NCBI GenBank assembly: GCA_017883125.1
Contig: JADGOD010000073.1
Coordinates: forward strand, 1-6,008
DNA length: 6,008 bases
Source: Acidimicrobiales bacterium
GTDB lineage: Bacteria; Actinomycetota; Acidimicrobiia; Acidimicrobiales; RAAP-2
Direction of reading: 5' to 3'
This document shows, one piece after another, positions 1 through 5,867 of this stretch (the first letter of the stretch is position 1; each line of letters begins with the position of its first letter). The notes under the pieces are model-generated. The model worked only from the letters and a program-made list of their open reading frames with translations. It did no database searches and was not told where the DNA came from. The position numbers were made by a program, and so were the translations under genes.

Positions 1-1
1 C

Positions 2-466
2 CCCGGGGTCACCGCGGTCATGCTCGGAGCCTCGGGGGTGGGCAAGACCTCGCTGCTGAACATCCTCGACGACCGCGACGAGTTCGTCCGTCCCGTGGGT
101 CCGAGCGGTGAGGGCCGCCACTCGACGACGACCCGGAGGCTCCACCGGCTCAAGAGCGGGGGGGTCCTGCTCGACATCCCAGGGATCCGACTGCTCGACG
201 CCATCGTGAGCGACGAGGGCCTCGCGGCGACGTTCCCCGAGATCGAGGAGCTCACCGAGGACTGCCGGTTCCGCGACTGCGCGCACATGGGGGACAAGGG
301 CTGCGCCGTCGAGAAGGCTCTTCGGATGGGGGTCATCTCGAAGAGGCGGCTGGAGAGCTGGCGCCAGCTCCGGGCGGCGGCGTCGGAGCCACCGGGCGAG
401 CAAGGACCCAAGAGCCAGCGTCGAAGCCGCCGCCGGGACGCACCGCCGCCTGACGACGAGGTCTGA
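2..466 (+). CDS. rsgA: Ribosome small-subunit-dependent GTPase (RsgA/YjeQ family), C-terminal part, 5'-partial
   Basis: This is the last 154 residues of a circularly permuted GTPase that acts in late 30S ribosomal subunit maturation. The gene runs in from the left edge: the frame is open upstream of the first ATG at 20, which encodes a residue inside the P-loop strand and so is not the start. Visible in order are the P-loop GASGVGKTS (residues 9-17 of the visible part), the switch segment GEGRHSTTT (36-44), a G3 motif DIPG (58-61), and the RsgA zinc knuckle C-x4-C-x-H-x5-C (Cys88, Cys93, His95, Cys101). This motif order and the knuckle are diagnostic of RsgA. The missing N-terminus should hold the OB fold and the NKxD motif. 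The family's usual G3 is DTPG, so Ile replaces Thr here. The C-terminus ends in an Arg-rich, Pro/Asp-rich tail of about 25 residues that looks disordered. Family assignment is firm; full length cannot be judged. Confidence 0.93.
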   Translation, partial: PGVTAVMLGASGVGKTSLLNILDDRDEFVRPVGPSGEGRHSTTTRRLHRLKSGGVLLDIPGIRLLDAIVSDEGLAATFPEIEELTEDCRFRDCAHMGDKGCAVEKALRMGVISKRRLESWRQLRAAASEPPGEQGPKSQRRSRRRDAPPPDDEV

Positions 467-615
467 TCAGCCTCGAGACGGAGCGCTCTTCCGCGGTCCC
501 GACACCGATCGTCGCCGCGTCCGAGGTCGAGCTCGGCTCGTCACGTGATCTCGTGGGGATCTGCGTCGTGATCGATGATGACATCCCTGTCGTGGCAGGC
601 TGTCGCTGAGGGTCT

Positions 616-622
616 GAGGAGG
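616..622 (+). promoter_or_regulatory. Shine-Dalgarno GAGGAGG selecting the GTG 629 start
   Basis: GAGGAGG lies six bases before GTG 629. The in-frame ATG codons at 575 and 578 have no comparable purine-rich site upstream. This site therefore decides the start of the short-chain dehydrogenase gene. Confidence 0.8.
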
Positions 623-628
623 TCTGAC

Positions 629-1390
629 GTGGAGCTGGACGGCAAGGTGGTCGTCGTGACCGGTTCGGGTCACGGCATCGGCGCAGCTTTCGCGCGCCGG
701 TTCACCTCCGAGGGGGCCAAGGTCGTCGTGACCGACCAGGACGCCACAGCGGTCACCGCCGTGGCGGCCGAGATCGGCAGCGTCGGGCTGGCATGCGACA
801 TCACCGTCGAGGAGAACGTCCACAACGTCGCCGAGCTCGCCCGCTCGACCTACGGGGAGATCGACGTCTGGTACTCGAACGCAGGGTTCTCCGGACCGCG
901 CCAGCCCGGCGAGCTGAGCGACAACGGGCTCTGGGACCTCGGGTGGAACCTCCACGTCATGTCGCACGTCTACGCCGCGCGCGAGGTGCTCCCCTCGATG
1001 CTCGAGCGAGGCGACGGCTACCTGCTGCAGACCTCATCGGTGACGGCCGTCACCACGCAGATCGAGAAGGCGAGCTACACCGTGACCAAGGCGGCCGCCC
1101 TCTCCCTGGCGGAGTGGCTGGCGGTGAACTATCGACCGAAGGGCATCAAGGTCTCCTGCTTCTGCCCCGGGCCGATGCTGACCCAGATGCTGCTGTCGAA
1201 CAACTTCCCCGAGGGCCACCCGGTGCTGTCGATGGCGCTCAGACCCGAAGAGGTCGCCGAGCTGGTGCTCCGCGGCATCGGGGCGGAGCGGTTCTTGATC
1301 GTCGACTCCGACAGTGCGCTCGGTGCGCTCCGAGCGAAGGCCGACGACTACGACGCCTGGGTCGATGCGACCGCCCATCCCAGCCTCTGA
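629..1390 (+). CDS. Short-chain dehydrogenase/reductase (classical SDR), 253 aa
   Basis: A cytoplasmic Rossmann-fold oxidoreductase that interconverts an alcohol and a carbonyl on an unknown substrate. With GTG 629 as start, the protein begins MELDGKVVVVTG, the usual SDR opening. Visible are the cofactor motif TGSGHGIG (11-18), an Asp at the end of the second strand (D36) that favours NAD(H) over NADP(H), the C-D-I motif (56-58), NAG (84-86), and the catalytic tetrad Asn107, Ser137, Tyr150, Lys154 (YTVTK). The PG motif follows at 180-181. Length is typical of classical SDRs. A longer reading from ATG 575 would add 18 residues but lacks a ribosome binding site. The gene lies 162 bases after the RsgA gene and 153 bases before the nitroreductase gene on the same strand, so co-transcription with the latter is possible but unproven. 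Family is certain; substrate (steroid, acyl or xenobiotic alcohol) cannot be told from sequence. Confidence 0.93.
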   Translation: MELDGKVVVVTGSGHGIGAAFARRFTSEGAKVVVTDQDATAVTAVAAEIGSVGLACDITVEENVHNVAELARSTYGEIDVWYSNAGFSGPRQPGELSDNGLWDLGWNLHVMSHVYAAREVLPSMLERGDGYLLQTSSVTAVTTQIEKASYTVTKAAALSLAEWLAVNYRPKGIKVSCFCPGPMLTQMLLSNNFPEGHPVLSMALRPEEVAELVLRGIGAERFLIVDSDSALGALRAKADDYDAWVDATAHPSL

Positions 1391-1410
1391 GCTGGTCGCC
1401 TCACGGCGAC

Positions 1411-1449
1411 GGCGGCTCGAGATCGCCGCTGGGCACCGCTCTGGCAGAG
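1411..1449 (+). other. Two small hairpins in the SDR-nitroreductase gap
   Basis: GGCGGC (1411-1416) can pair with GCCGCT (1425-1430) across an 8-base loop, with a G-T pair at its base. CTCT (1439-1442) can pair with AGAG (1446-1449) across three bases. Neither is followed by a T-tract, so they are at best a weak terminator or attenuator. The rest of the 1391-1543 gap shows no promoter I can defend. Confidence 0.2.
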
Positions 1450-1532
1450 GGCACTGCGGCGTGGAATCCGATCAGCAGCGAATCGGCAACCCGTCTGGTT
1501 GGAGGGCGCTGCTGGCGACCAGAGCACAACAT

Positions 1533-1539
1533 GGGGAGG
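1533..1539 (+). promoter_or_regulatory. Shine-Dalgarno GGGGAGG selecting the ATG 1544 start
   Basis: GGGGAGG lies four bases before ATG 1544, a slightly short but usable spacing. The in-frame TTG at 1499 would lengthen the nitroreductase by 15 residues, but those residues do not resemble the family. Confidence 0.6.
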
Positions 1540-1543
1540 CCAG

Positions 1544-2194
1544 ATGACGCCACACACCGAAGCGGGCAGAGGTCCTGACGGAGCACACGGGTTCGCCGTG
1601 GCGGCCCTATCAGGACGAGAGGGGGCACTCGCCGCCATCTACGAACGTCGGGCTGTGCGGGCGTACACCGATGAGCCTGTGGCGAGGGATCAGATCAAGG
1701 TGTTGCTGGATGCGGCGATCCATGCTCCCAGCGCGGTCAACTCCCAGCCGTGGGCCTTCGTCGTGATCCAGGAGCCGGAGCTCCTCACGAGATACGACGA
1801 AGAGGCAGGATCCCTCTTTCTCGCTGAGCCTCCGGCGGCCGAGGTCGCGAACAGCGGGCTCCCTGCGCTCGATGCCCTCCGGAAGGTGATCTCGAGCACC
1901 GGTTATGTTCTCTTCCACCACGCCCCCGCCCTGGTGGTGATCTACTCGACGAGTGCTGGCGGCGTCTCCGATTGCTTCTTGGCTGCAGAGAACCTGATGC
2001 TCGCCGCCTGGGCCATTGGGCTGGGGACGTGCCCGATCGGCCTGGCCACTCCGTTGTTCAACCAGCCGGAGGTGAAGGCAGAGCTGGGGATCTCGCCTGA
2101 GTGGTCAGTTGCGCTCCCGATCGTTGCCGGCCATCCCTCTGGGCAGGTCCCACCGACGACACGGCAGCCGGTTCACGTCGTAACCTGGAGGTAG
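1544..2194 (+). CDS. Nitroreductase-family FMN-dependent oxidoreductase, 216 aa
   Basis: Predicted homodimeric flavoprotein that passes electrons from NAD(P)H through FMN to nitro compounds, quinones or a specialised substrate. The FMN-phosphate-binding start motif appears as YERRAVRAYTDEPV (33-46), followed by the family signature APSAVNSQPWAFVVI (61-75). The second conserved block, LMLAAWAIGLGTCPIG (151-166), is the usual glycine-rich helix and loop near the flavin. The C-terminus ends in a short Pro/Thr-rich tail. Length fits the family. ATG 1544 is preferred because it has a ribosome binding site; residues 1-27 are poorly conserved, so a later start is possible. Codon use differs from the SDR just upstream: by hand count of the first 60 codons, about 65% of third positions are G or C here, against about 90% there. 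That suggests relaxed selection or recent acquisition. Subfamily and substrate are unknown; BluB-like or ring-cleaving roles are not supported by anything I can see. Confidence 0.88.
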   Translation: MTPHTEAGRGPDGAHGFAVAALSGREGALAAIYERRAVRAYTDEPVARDQIKVLLDAAIHAPSAVNSQPWAFVVIQEPELLTRYDEEAGSLFLAEPPAAEVANSGLPALDALRKVISSTGYVLFHHAPALVVIYSTSAGGVSDCFLAAENLMLAAWAIGLGTCPIGLATPLFNQPEVKAELGISPEWSVALPIVAGHPSGQVPPTTRQPVHVVTWR

Positions 2195-2327
2195 CTCCGA
2201 CGAGCCGCCGGCTTCCCGTTCGGTTGGTGGGGCTGCCCTGTCCGATCAGAGAGCGTCTCATGCCTGACGCACCATCCCCTCGGAACCGATAAGCCCATGT
2301 TGACGCAGAGGACCGGACGGACTCTGG

Positions 2328-2391
2328 GCTGATCATCTCCCGTCATCCGGAGCTCGAAGTGCCGTCCTTCCGCCGCTGATCATCGATCAGC
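2328..2391. repeat. Direct repeat GCTGATCATC with hairpin, in the convergent gap
   Basis: GCTGATCATC occurs at 2328-2337 and again at 2375-2384. The second copy forms a perfect 7-bp hairpin, GCTGATC (2375-2381), ATC loop, GATCAGC (2385-2391). It sits between two convergent genes in the 239-base gap 2195-2433, which holds no supported gene. A bidirectional terminator lacking a T-tract is the simplest reading; a protein-binding site is an alternative. Confidence 0.35.
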
Positions 2392-2433
2392 TCGAACTCG
2401 CACCGGACACGTGATGCTCCCGCAAGCCCGACG

Positions 2434-4182
2434 TCAGTGCCCTCCTGGTTGCGCGGCCCCTTGGGCGTAGCCGAGGGCGGTGTCGATGCGCTCGAGGTAG
2501 CCCGGATCGTCGGGTGGGGCGAGCCCCCCGGGGACGTGGAGCTGACAGAAGAGCTCGGCGGTGGCGACCATCGACGCGGTGGCGCTTCCCTGCGAGGCCT
2601 GGCGGAGCAAGAGGGTGGACTGGATCGCGTGCATCAGCGACGTGAGCTGGCGGCGGAAGTGGAGAGCGGCGGAGGTCGGGTCACCCAGTGACCGGCGTAT
2701 CGACCCCTCGATGGAGCCCAGCTCGGCGGCGATCCGGTCCCGGTGATCGGTGAAGGCGGTGCTGGCCGAGGCCAGCTCGGCTCGGATCCAGGCGAAGAGC
2801 GGGTCGAGGATGTCGAGGCGGGAGCAGTCTCGGTAGACCTGATCGCACAGCACGTTGTGCGTCCCCTCCCATGACTCGAAGACGATGGCGTCGCGGTAGA
2901 GGCGCGGCAGTGGTGAGAAGTCCTCGATGGTTCCGTTGCCACCCAGGCCTTCGATGGCGCGGTGGACCACCTCGGTGGCGACGGTCGAGGTGAGGTACTT
3001 GTTGGCGTTGACCAAGAAGCGGTGCACAGCGAGATCGGCAGGGGAGGCGGTTCCTGCGTCCTGTCGGGCCACCAGGGCGGTCAGGGCGAACGTCGAGGCC
3101 AGCGAGGCCGAGGTCTCAGCATGCATGATGGCCAGGTTCTCCCTCACCAGGGGGAACTCGATGATGGTCGTGCCGAAGGCCTGGCGATGGAGGGCGAAGC
3201 TGTGAGCCTCGGCGAACGCCCGACTCATGATCCCAGTGGAGCCGACGGCGTTGAGCCATCGCGAGGTGTTGAGGAGCTCGGTGACGGCGATCTTGAAGCC
3301 CGCGTCCATCTCACCGATGGGCCAGGCTAGGGCGTCGGTGAAGTCGATCTCGGCCGAGGCCAAGGCGCGTGTACCGAGCTTGTCCTTGAGGCGGCGGATG
3401 GTGAAGCCGTTCGGGGTGGATCCGTCCACGGTGCGAGGCACGAGGAAGCACGTGAGCCCTCTGGTTCCGGCGTCGGCGTCGGCAGGTCGTGCGGTTACGG
3501 CGAAGAGATCGGCGTCGGCGACCGAGCAGAACCACTTCTCTCCCGTGATGCGCCATGCGCCGGGGGTCTCGGGATCCGGATGGGCCTCGACGATGTTCGC
3601 CCCGACATCGGAACCGCCCTGGACCTCGGTCAGGAACTGGGCCCCGCGCAACGCGACCGAGGGGTCGGCGGTGGCGATGCGCTCCAGGTAGCCAGCCGTC
3701 TCGGGGGTGGTGGCCCGGTGCTCGAGAGCACGTCGGAGCCCGATGGTGCAGACCACGGGGCAGGCTTGGCCAGCTTCACCGGCGTGCGTGAGGAGGAAGA
3801 ACAGCGCCGCGGTCTCGAAGGCTCCGGAGAAGTCAAGAGGAAGGGCCAGCAGCCCCGACGACCAGGTGGCGTCCTGGGCGAGGAGGTGGGCGGGATGGAA
3901 CTCGACAACCTCGATGCGATTGCCGAGCTCGTCGTAGGAGCGGAGGCGGGGGAACTCCCGTGACGCCTCGACGACGGCAGCTGCCGGGTCGATCACCGCG
4001 GCGACGGTCACGCCGAACGAGGTCAGGCTCTCCACAAGACGATCGGAGAGCGGGCCGCCCATGGAGAACTCGAGCACCGCCCGCAGGTCGGGTGACGAGG
4101 TGAAGAAGCTCGAGCTCTTCGCGCGCCGCCACTCGTTCAGCTCCTCTCGTCCAGGGTGGTCATCGTTCCCGAATCGATCCAT
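2434..4182 (-). CDS. AidB-clade acyl-CoA dehydrogenase family flavoprotein, 582 aa
   Basis: A FAD-binding acyl-CoA dehydrogenase homologue close to E. coli AidB rather than to short- or medium-chain beta-oxidation enzymes. AidB-like blocks appear in order: SYDELGNRIEVVEFHPAH (82-99), the EAGQACPV block (136-143), TEVQGGSDVGAN (185-196) in the flavin-contacting middle domain, GEKWFCSV (214-221), GLTCFLVPR (242-250), RLKDKLGTRALASAEIDF (264-281), HRQAFG (332-337), and EGLGGNG (411-417). FESWEGTHN (435-443) contains Glu439, at the position of the catalytic base in acyl-CoA dehydrogenases. About 140 further residues form a helical C-terminal part, which in AidB carries the DNA-binding surface. 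ATG 4182 is chosen over an upstream in-frame start at 4248 because AGGAGG lies five bases before it. In E. coli AidB belongs to the Ada alkylation response, but no ada-like gene is visible here, so the role may be ordinary or specialised acyl-CoA oxidation. The ilvA gene lies upstream on the same strand, 150 bases away. Confidence 0.9.
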   Translation of the reverse strand: MDRFGNDDHPGREELNEWRRAKSSSFFTSSPDLRAVLEFSMGGPLSDRLVESLTSFGVTVAAVIDPAAAVVEASREFPRLRSYDELGNRIEVVEFHPAHLLAQDATWSSGLLALPLDFSGAFETAALFFLLTHAGEAGQACPVVCTIGLRRALEHRATTPETAGYLERIATADPSVALRGAQFLTEVQGGSDVGANIVEAHPDPETPGAWRITGEKWFCSVADADLFAVTARPADADAGTRGLTCFLVPRTVDGSTPNGFTIRRLKDKLGTRALASAEIDFTDALAWPIGEMDAGFKIAVTELLNTSRWLNAVGSTGIMSRAFAEAHSFALHRQAFGTTIIEFPLVRENLAIMHAETSASLASTFALTALVARQDAGTASPADLAVHRFLVNANKYLTSTVATEVVHRAIEGLGGNGTIEDFSPLPRLYRDAIVFESWEGTHNVLCDQVYRDCSRLDILDPLFAWIRAELASASTAFTDHRDRIAAELGSIEGSIRRSLGDPTSAALHFRRQLTSLMHAIQSTLLLRQASQGSATASMVATAELFCQLHVPGGLAPPDDPGYLERIDTALGYAQGAAQPGGH

Positions 4183-4187
4183 GGTGG

Positions 4188-4193
4188 CCTCCT
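4188..4193 (-). promoter_or_regulatory. Consensus Shine-Dalgarno AGGAGG for the acyl-CoA dehydrogenase
   Basis: On the minus strand AGGAGG is followed by CCACC and then ATG (4182-4180). This is the strongest ribosome binding site in the window and sets the start 22 codons inside the longest open frame. Confidence 0.85.
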
Positions 4194-4217
4194 GAGAGTC
4201 TCGGCCGACGTGCCGGG

Positions 4218-4229
4218 GTGGCGCGCCAC
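4218..4229. promoter_or_regulatory. Perfect 12-bp palindrome upstream of the acyl-CoA dehydrogenase; candidate operator
   Basis: GTGGCGCGCCAC reads identically on both strands and ends 36 bases before the start codon at 4182. The position suits a repressor site over the promoter or leader. A smaller palindrome TGATCA (4236-4241) lies just upstream. No matching regulator gene is in the window, and short palindromes arise easily in GC-rich DNA, so this is only a candidate. Confidence 0.35.
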
Positions 4230-4265
4230 TCCTGTTGATCAGAAGCATCCCAGATGAGCGTTGAA

Positions 4266-4331
4266 GGGTGTCGAGATGGCCCCGGGTGTCGCTGCTGGGA
4301 CGAGCCGGGCATCCCTCGGTCCGGCGTGTCG
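4266..4331. repeat. Short repeats of GGGTGTCG between ilvA and the acyl-CoA dehydrogenase gene
   Basis: GGGTGTCG occurs at 4266-4273 and 4284-4291 (period 18), and a variant GCGTGTCG occurs at 4324-4331, just past the ilvA stop. No clear terminator hairpin was seen in the 4183-4332 gap. The copies may be chance or degenerate binding sites. Confidence 0.2.
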
Positions 4332-4332
4332 C

Positions 4333-5592
4333 TCAGGTGAGGAACAGCGAGAGTGGTGAGTCTGGGGGCACGCGCTCGATCGAGAGCGGGCTCTCTCTCA
4401 TGCGCTCGAGCAGTCCTCCGAGGTCAGAGGCCTGTTCGAGCTCGATGCCCACCAGGGCGGGACCGGTGTCCTTGTTGGACTTCTTGACGTACTCGAACAG
4501 GACGATGTCATCGCTCGCTCCGAGCACCTCGTCGAGGAAGTGGCGGAGCGCACCGGGCTCTTGGGGGAAGGTCACCAGGAAGTAGTGGCGCAGCCCCTCG
4601 TGGACGAGGGAGCGCTCGATGGTCTCGGCGTAGCGACTGACGTCGTTGTTCCCGCCGGAGACCACGCAGACCATCGGGCCCTCCAGCGGGCGGCCGAGCT
4701 GGAGGAGCGCCGCCGCGGTGGCCAGGGCGCCGGCAGGCTCGGTGATGATGCCGTCGACCTGGTAGAGGTCGAGCATCTCGGTGGTCGCCGTATCATTAAA
4801 AAAGACGACCACCTCATCGACCAGGTCGCGGACGATGGGGAAGGTGAGATCTCCCACCCTCTCGACGGCGGCACCCTCGACGAAGCGATCGGTCGCCTCG
4901 ATCTCCACCGGGTGGTTGGCCTTGAGCGCCGCGGTCATGCTGGCCGCCCCGGCCGGCTCGACGCCGATGATGCGGGTCGAGGGCGAGTGCGCTTTGAACC
5001 AGGTGGCGACTCCGGCAAGCAGCCCACCACCACCGACGGGGACCAGAAGCGTGCCAACGGGACCGTCCATCTGGTTGGTGATCTCGACGGCGACAGTTCC
5101 CTGGCCGGCGATGGTGCGGGAATCGTCGAAGGGATGGACGTAGATCGCGCCGGTGGCGGCGCAGTCGGCCTTCGCCGAGGTGCTCGCTTCGTCGTAGGAG
5201 TGCCCCGCCACGATCGTATCGACCAGGTCGCCACCGATCGCCTTGATCTGCTGGCGCTTCTGGCGCGGTGTCGTGGTGGGGAGGAAGACCCGAGCGCGGA
5301 CTCCGAGGAGCTGGCAGCTGTAAGCGACCCCGAGCGCGTGGTTTCCGGCGCTGGCGCAGACCACCCCCAGGGCCCGCTCGGCCTCGGAGAGCGACGAGAT
5401 GACGGTGAAGGCACCACGGAGCTTGTAGGACCGGCTGATCTGCTGGTCCTCGCGCTTGAGCCACACGGGCACGCCGAGCGCAGCGCTGAGCCGTGCCGAC
5501 TTGTGCAGCGGGGTGGTGGTGACCACCGAAGCCAGGCGCTCGGCGGCAGCAGCGACGTCACCGGCATCGACGGCGTGTCTCATCCGCTCCAT
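4333..5592 (-). CDS. ilvA: Threonine ammonia-lyase (threonine dehydratase), short form with one C-terminal regulatory domain; adapter-like scar inside
   Basis: A cytoplasmic PLP enzyme that deaminates L-threonine to 2-oxobutanoate, the first step of isoleucine synthesis. Numbering from ATG 5592 (419 aa), the PLP lysine is Lys57 in SYKLRGA, followed by SAGNHALG (81-88), the phosphate-binding loop GGGGLLAG (187-194), EPAGA (212-216) and SGGNNDVSR (312-320). Residues from about 335 form a single ACT-like Thr_dehydrat_C domain (HYFLVTFPQEPGALRHFLDE onward), matching the actinobacterial/Bacillus short form rather than the two-domain enterobacterial one. The open frame reaches ATG 5622, but that codon lies in a strong inverted repeat and has no ribosome binding site. 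ATG 5592 and ATG 5583 (preceded by GGAG, spacing only three) are likelier; I cannot decide between them. Residues 264-272 (FFNDTATTE) are encoded by an Illumina P5-like sequence in place of an expected EGAVxT-type segment, so this part is probably not genuine. The frame is intact on both sides. Confidence 0.93.
   Translation of the reverse strand: MERMRHAVDAGDVAAAAERLASVVTTTPLHKSARLSAALGVPVWLKREDQQISRSYKLRGAFTVISSLSEAERALGVVCASAGNHALGVAYSCQLLGVRARVFLPTTTPRQKRQQIKAIGGDLVDTIVAGHSYDEASTSAKADCAATGAIYVHPFDDSRTIAGQGTVAVEITNQMDGPVGTLLVPVGGGGLLAGVATWFKAHSPSTRIIGVEPAGAASMTAALKANHPVEIEATDRFVEGAAVERVGDLTFPIVRDLVDEVVVFFNDTATTEMLDLYQVDGIITEPAGALATAAALLQLGRPLEGPMVCVVSGGNNDVSRYAETIERSLVHEGLRHYFLVTFPQEPGALRHFLDEVLGASDDIVLFEYVKKSNKDTGPALVGIELEQASDLGGLLERMRESPLSIERVPPDSPLSLFLT
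4775..4803 (-). other. Illumina P5 flow-cell adapter-like sequence inside ilvA (probable assembly or library artefact)
   Basis: Read on the minus strand, 4803-4798 is six T residues and 4797-4775 is identical to the first 23 bases of the Illumina P5 oligonucleotide (starting AATGATACGGCGACC, ending ACCGAGAT). The match stops where P5 would continue with C and the gene has G. Flow-cell P5 primers carry a T-spacer at this 5' end, which explains the T run. The stretch is a sharp AT-rich island in a very GC-rich gene. Its translation, FFNDTATTE, and the frame-shifted FLMIRRPPR are peptides known from adapter-contaminated assemblies. Confidence 0.92.
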
Positions 5593-5611
5593 CCGGGAGC
5601 ATCCAGAGGTG

Positions 5612-5650
5612 GGCGCATGCATCGATCATGGCAGGTGCAGTGCATGCGCC
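5612..5650 (-). promoter_or_regulatory. Perfect 10-bp inverted repeat in the ilvA leader
   Basis: GGCGCATGCA (5612-5621) and TGCATGCGCC (5641-5650) are exact reverse complements separated by 19 bases. In the ilvA transcript they would fold into a strong stem ending 19 bases before ATG 5592. The alternative start at 5622 falls in the base-paired part, which argues against its use. No T-tract follows, so it is not a standard terminator. It could be a translation-control or RNA-stability element, or a protein-binding site. Confidence 0.45.
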
Positions 5651-5716
5651 GAAGCGCTCCGCCTCGTCCGGTGGGTGCACCTCCGTCTCGGAGCGAGGGC
5701 CCAGCGGCGACTTCAG

Positions 5717-5727
5717 GTGGATTCCAC
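5717..5727. promoter_or_regulatory. 11-bp palindrome GTGGATTCCAC upstream of ilvA
   Basis: GTGGA, central T, TCCAC is a perfect odd palindrome about 125 bases upstream of ATG 5592. It could be an operator for ilvA, but it is a single short site with no second copy, so the support is weak. No convincing -10/-35 pair was seen in 5651-5789. Confidence 0.2.
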
Positions 5728-5789
5728 TGCCGTCCCTCGTGGTTGGGAGGGTGTGGCGTACCGCCATGTCGGAGACGGTGGCCGGGAGT

Positions 5790-5863
5790 GGCGGCCGGGA
5801 GGATCCGAACCTCCGAGGTTCACCTCGGGAGTGCGCTGCTCTCTCCAGCTGAGCCACGGCGGC
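5790..5863 (-). tRNA. tRNA-like element with degenerate anticodon arm (possible tRNA pseudogene; formal anticodon CCC)
   Basis: On the minus strand every segment has the canonical class I length. The acceptor strands GCCGCCG (5863-5857) and CGGCCGC (5797-5791) form 6 of 7 pairs. TG is followed by a perfect D-stem GCTC/GAGC around AGCTGGAGA (5854-5838), and a perfect T-stem GGAGG/CCTCC encloses TTCGGAT (5814-5798). The anticodon arm (5836-5820) fits poorly: only three of five pairs form, though T33 is present and the formal anticodon would be CCC (Gly). The T-loop has G where A58 is nearly invariant. A competing perfect 6-bp hairpin CCGAGG-TGAA-CCTCGG (5828-5813) disrupts the anticodon side. 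No CCA is encoded; CACT follows the acceptor. It may be a decayed tRNA, a diverged tRNA, or a chance set of hairpins in GC-rich DNA. Confidence 0.42.
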
Positions 5864-5867
5864 GTGG
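5854..5867 (-). terminator. Small GC hairpin CCACG-loop-CGTGG after the right-edge gene
   Basis: CCACG and CGTGG pair perfectly across a 4-base loop, 29 bases beyond the stop codon of the right-edge minus-strand gene. It has no T-tract, so it is only a weak terminator candidate. It overlaps the CCA of the T-arm-like fragment and the 5' acceptor of the tRNA-like element, so it is also an alternative explanation for part of them. Confidence 0.2.

Noticed and set aside
541..548. TCACGTGA palindrome in the RsgA-SDR gap as an operator
   Set aside because: It is a single 8-bp palindrome in GC-rich DNA with no second copy or promoter context; too weak to list as a site.
575..628. Extended N-terminus of the SDR from ATG 575
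   Set aside because: It lacks a ribosome binding site, while GTG 629 has GAGGAGG at six bases and gives the usual SDR N-terminus.
4775..4803. A novel insertion or active-site variant in threonine ammonia-lyase
   Set aside because: The inserted bases match the Illumina P5 oligonucleotide and its T-spacer, so an artefact is a far better explanation than a biological variant.
5748..5765. T-box-like sequence (AGGGTG, TACCGCC) near ilvA
   Set aside because: It is on the plus strand while ilvA is on the minus strand, has extra bases inside the motif, and shows no specifier or antiterminator structure.
5558..5857. Minus-strand 99-codon open frame upstream of and overlapping the ilvA start
   Set aside because: It has no recognisable domain, crosses the tRNA-like element and the ilvA leader hairpin, and overlaps ilvA in another frame; chance open frames of this size are common here.
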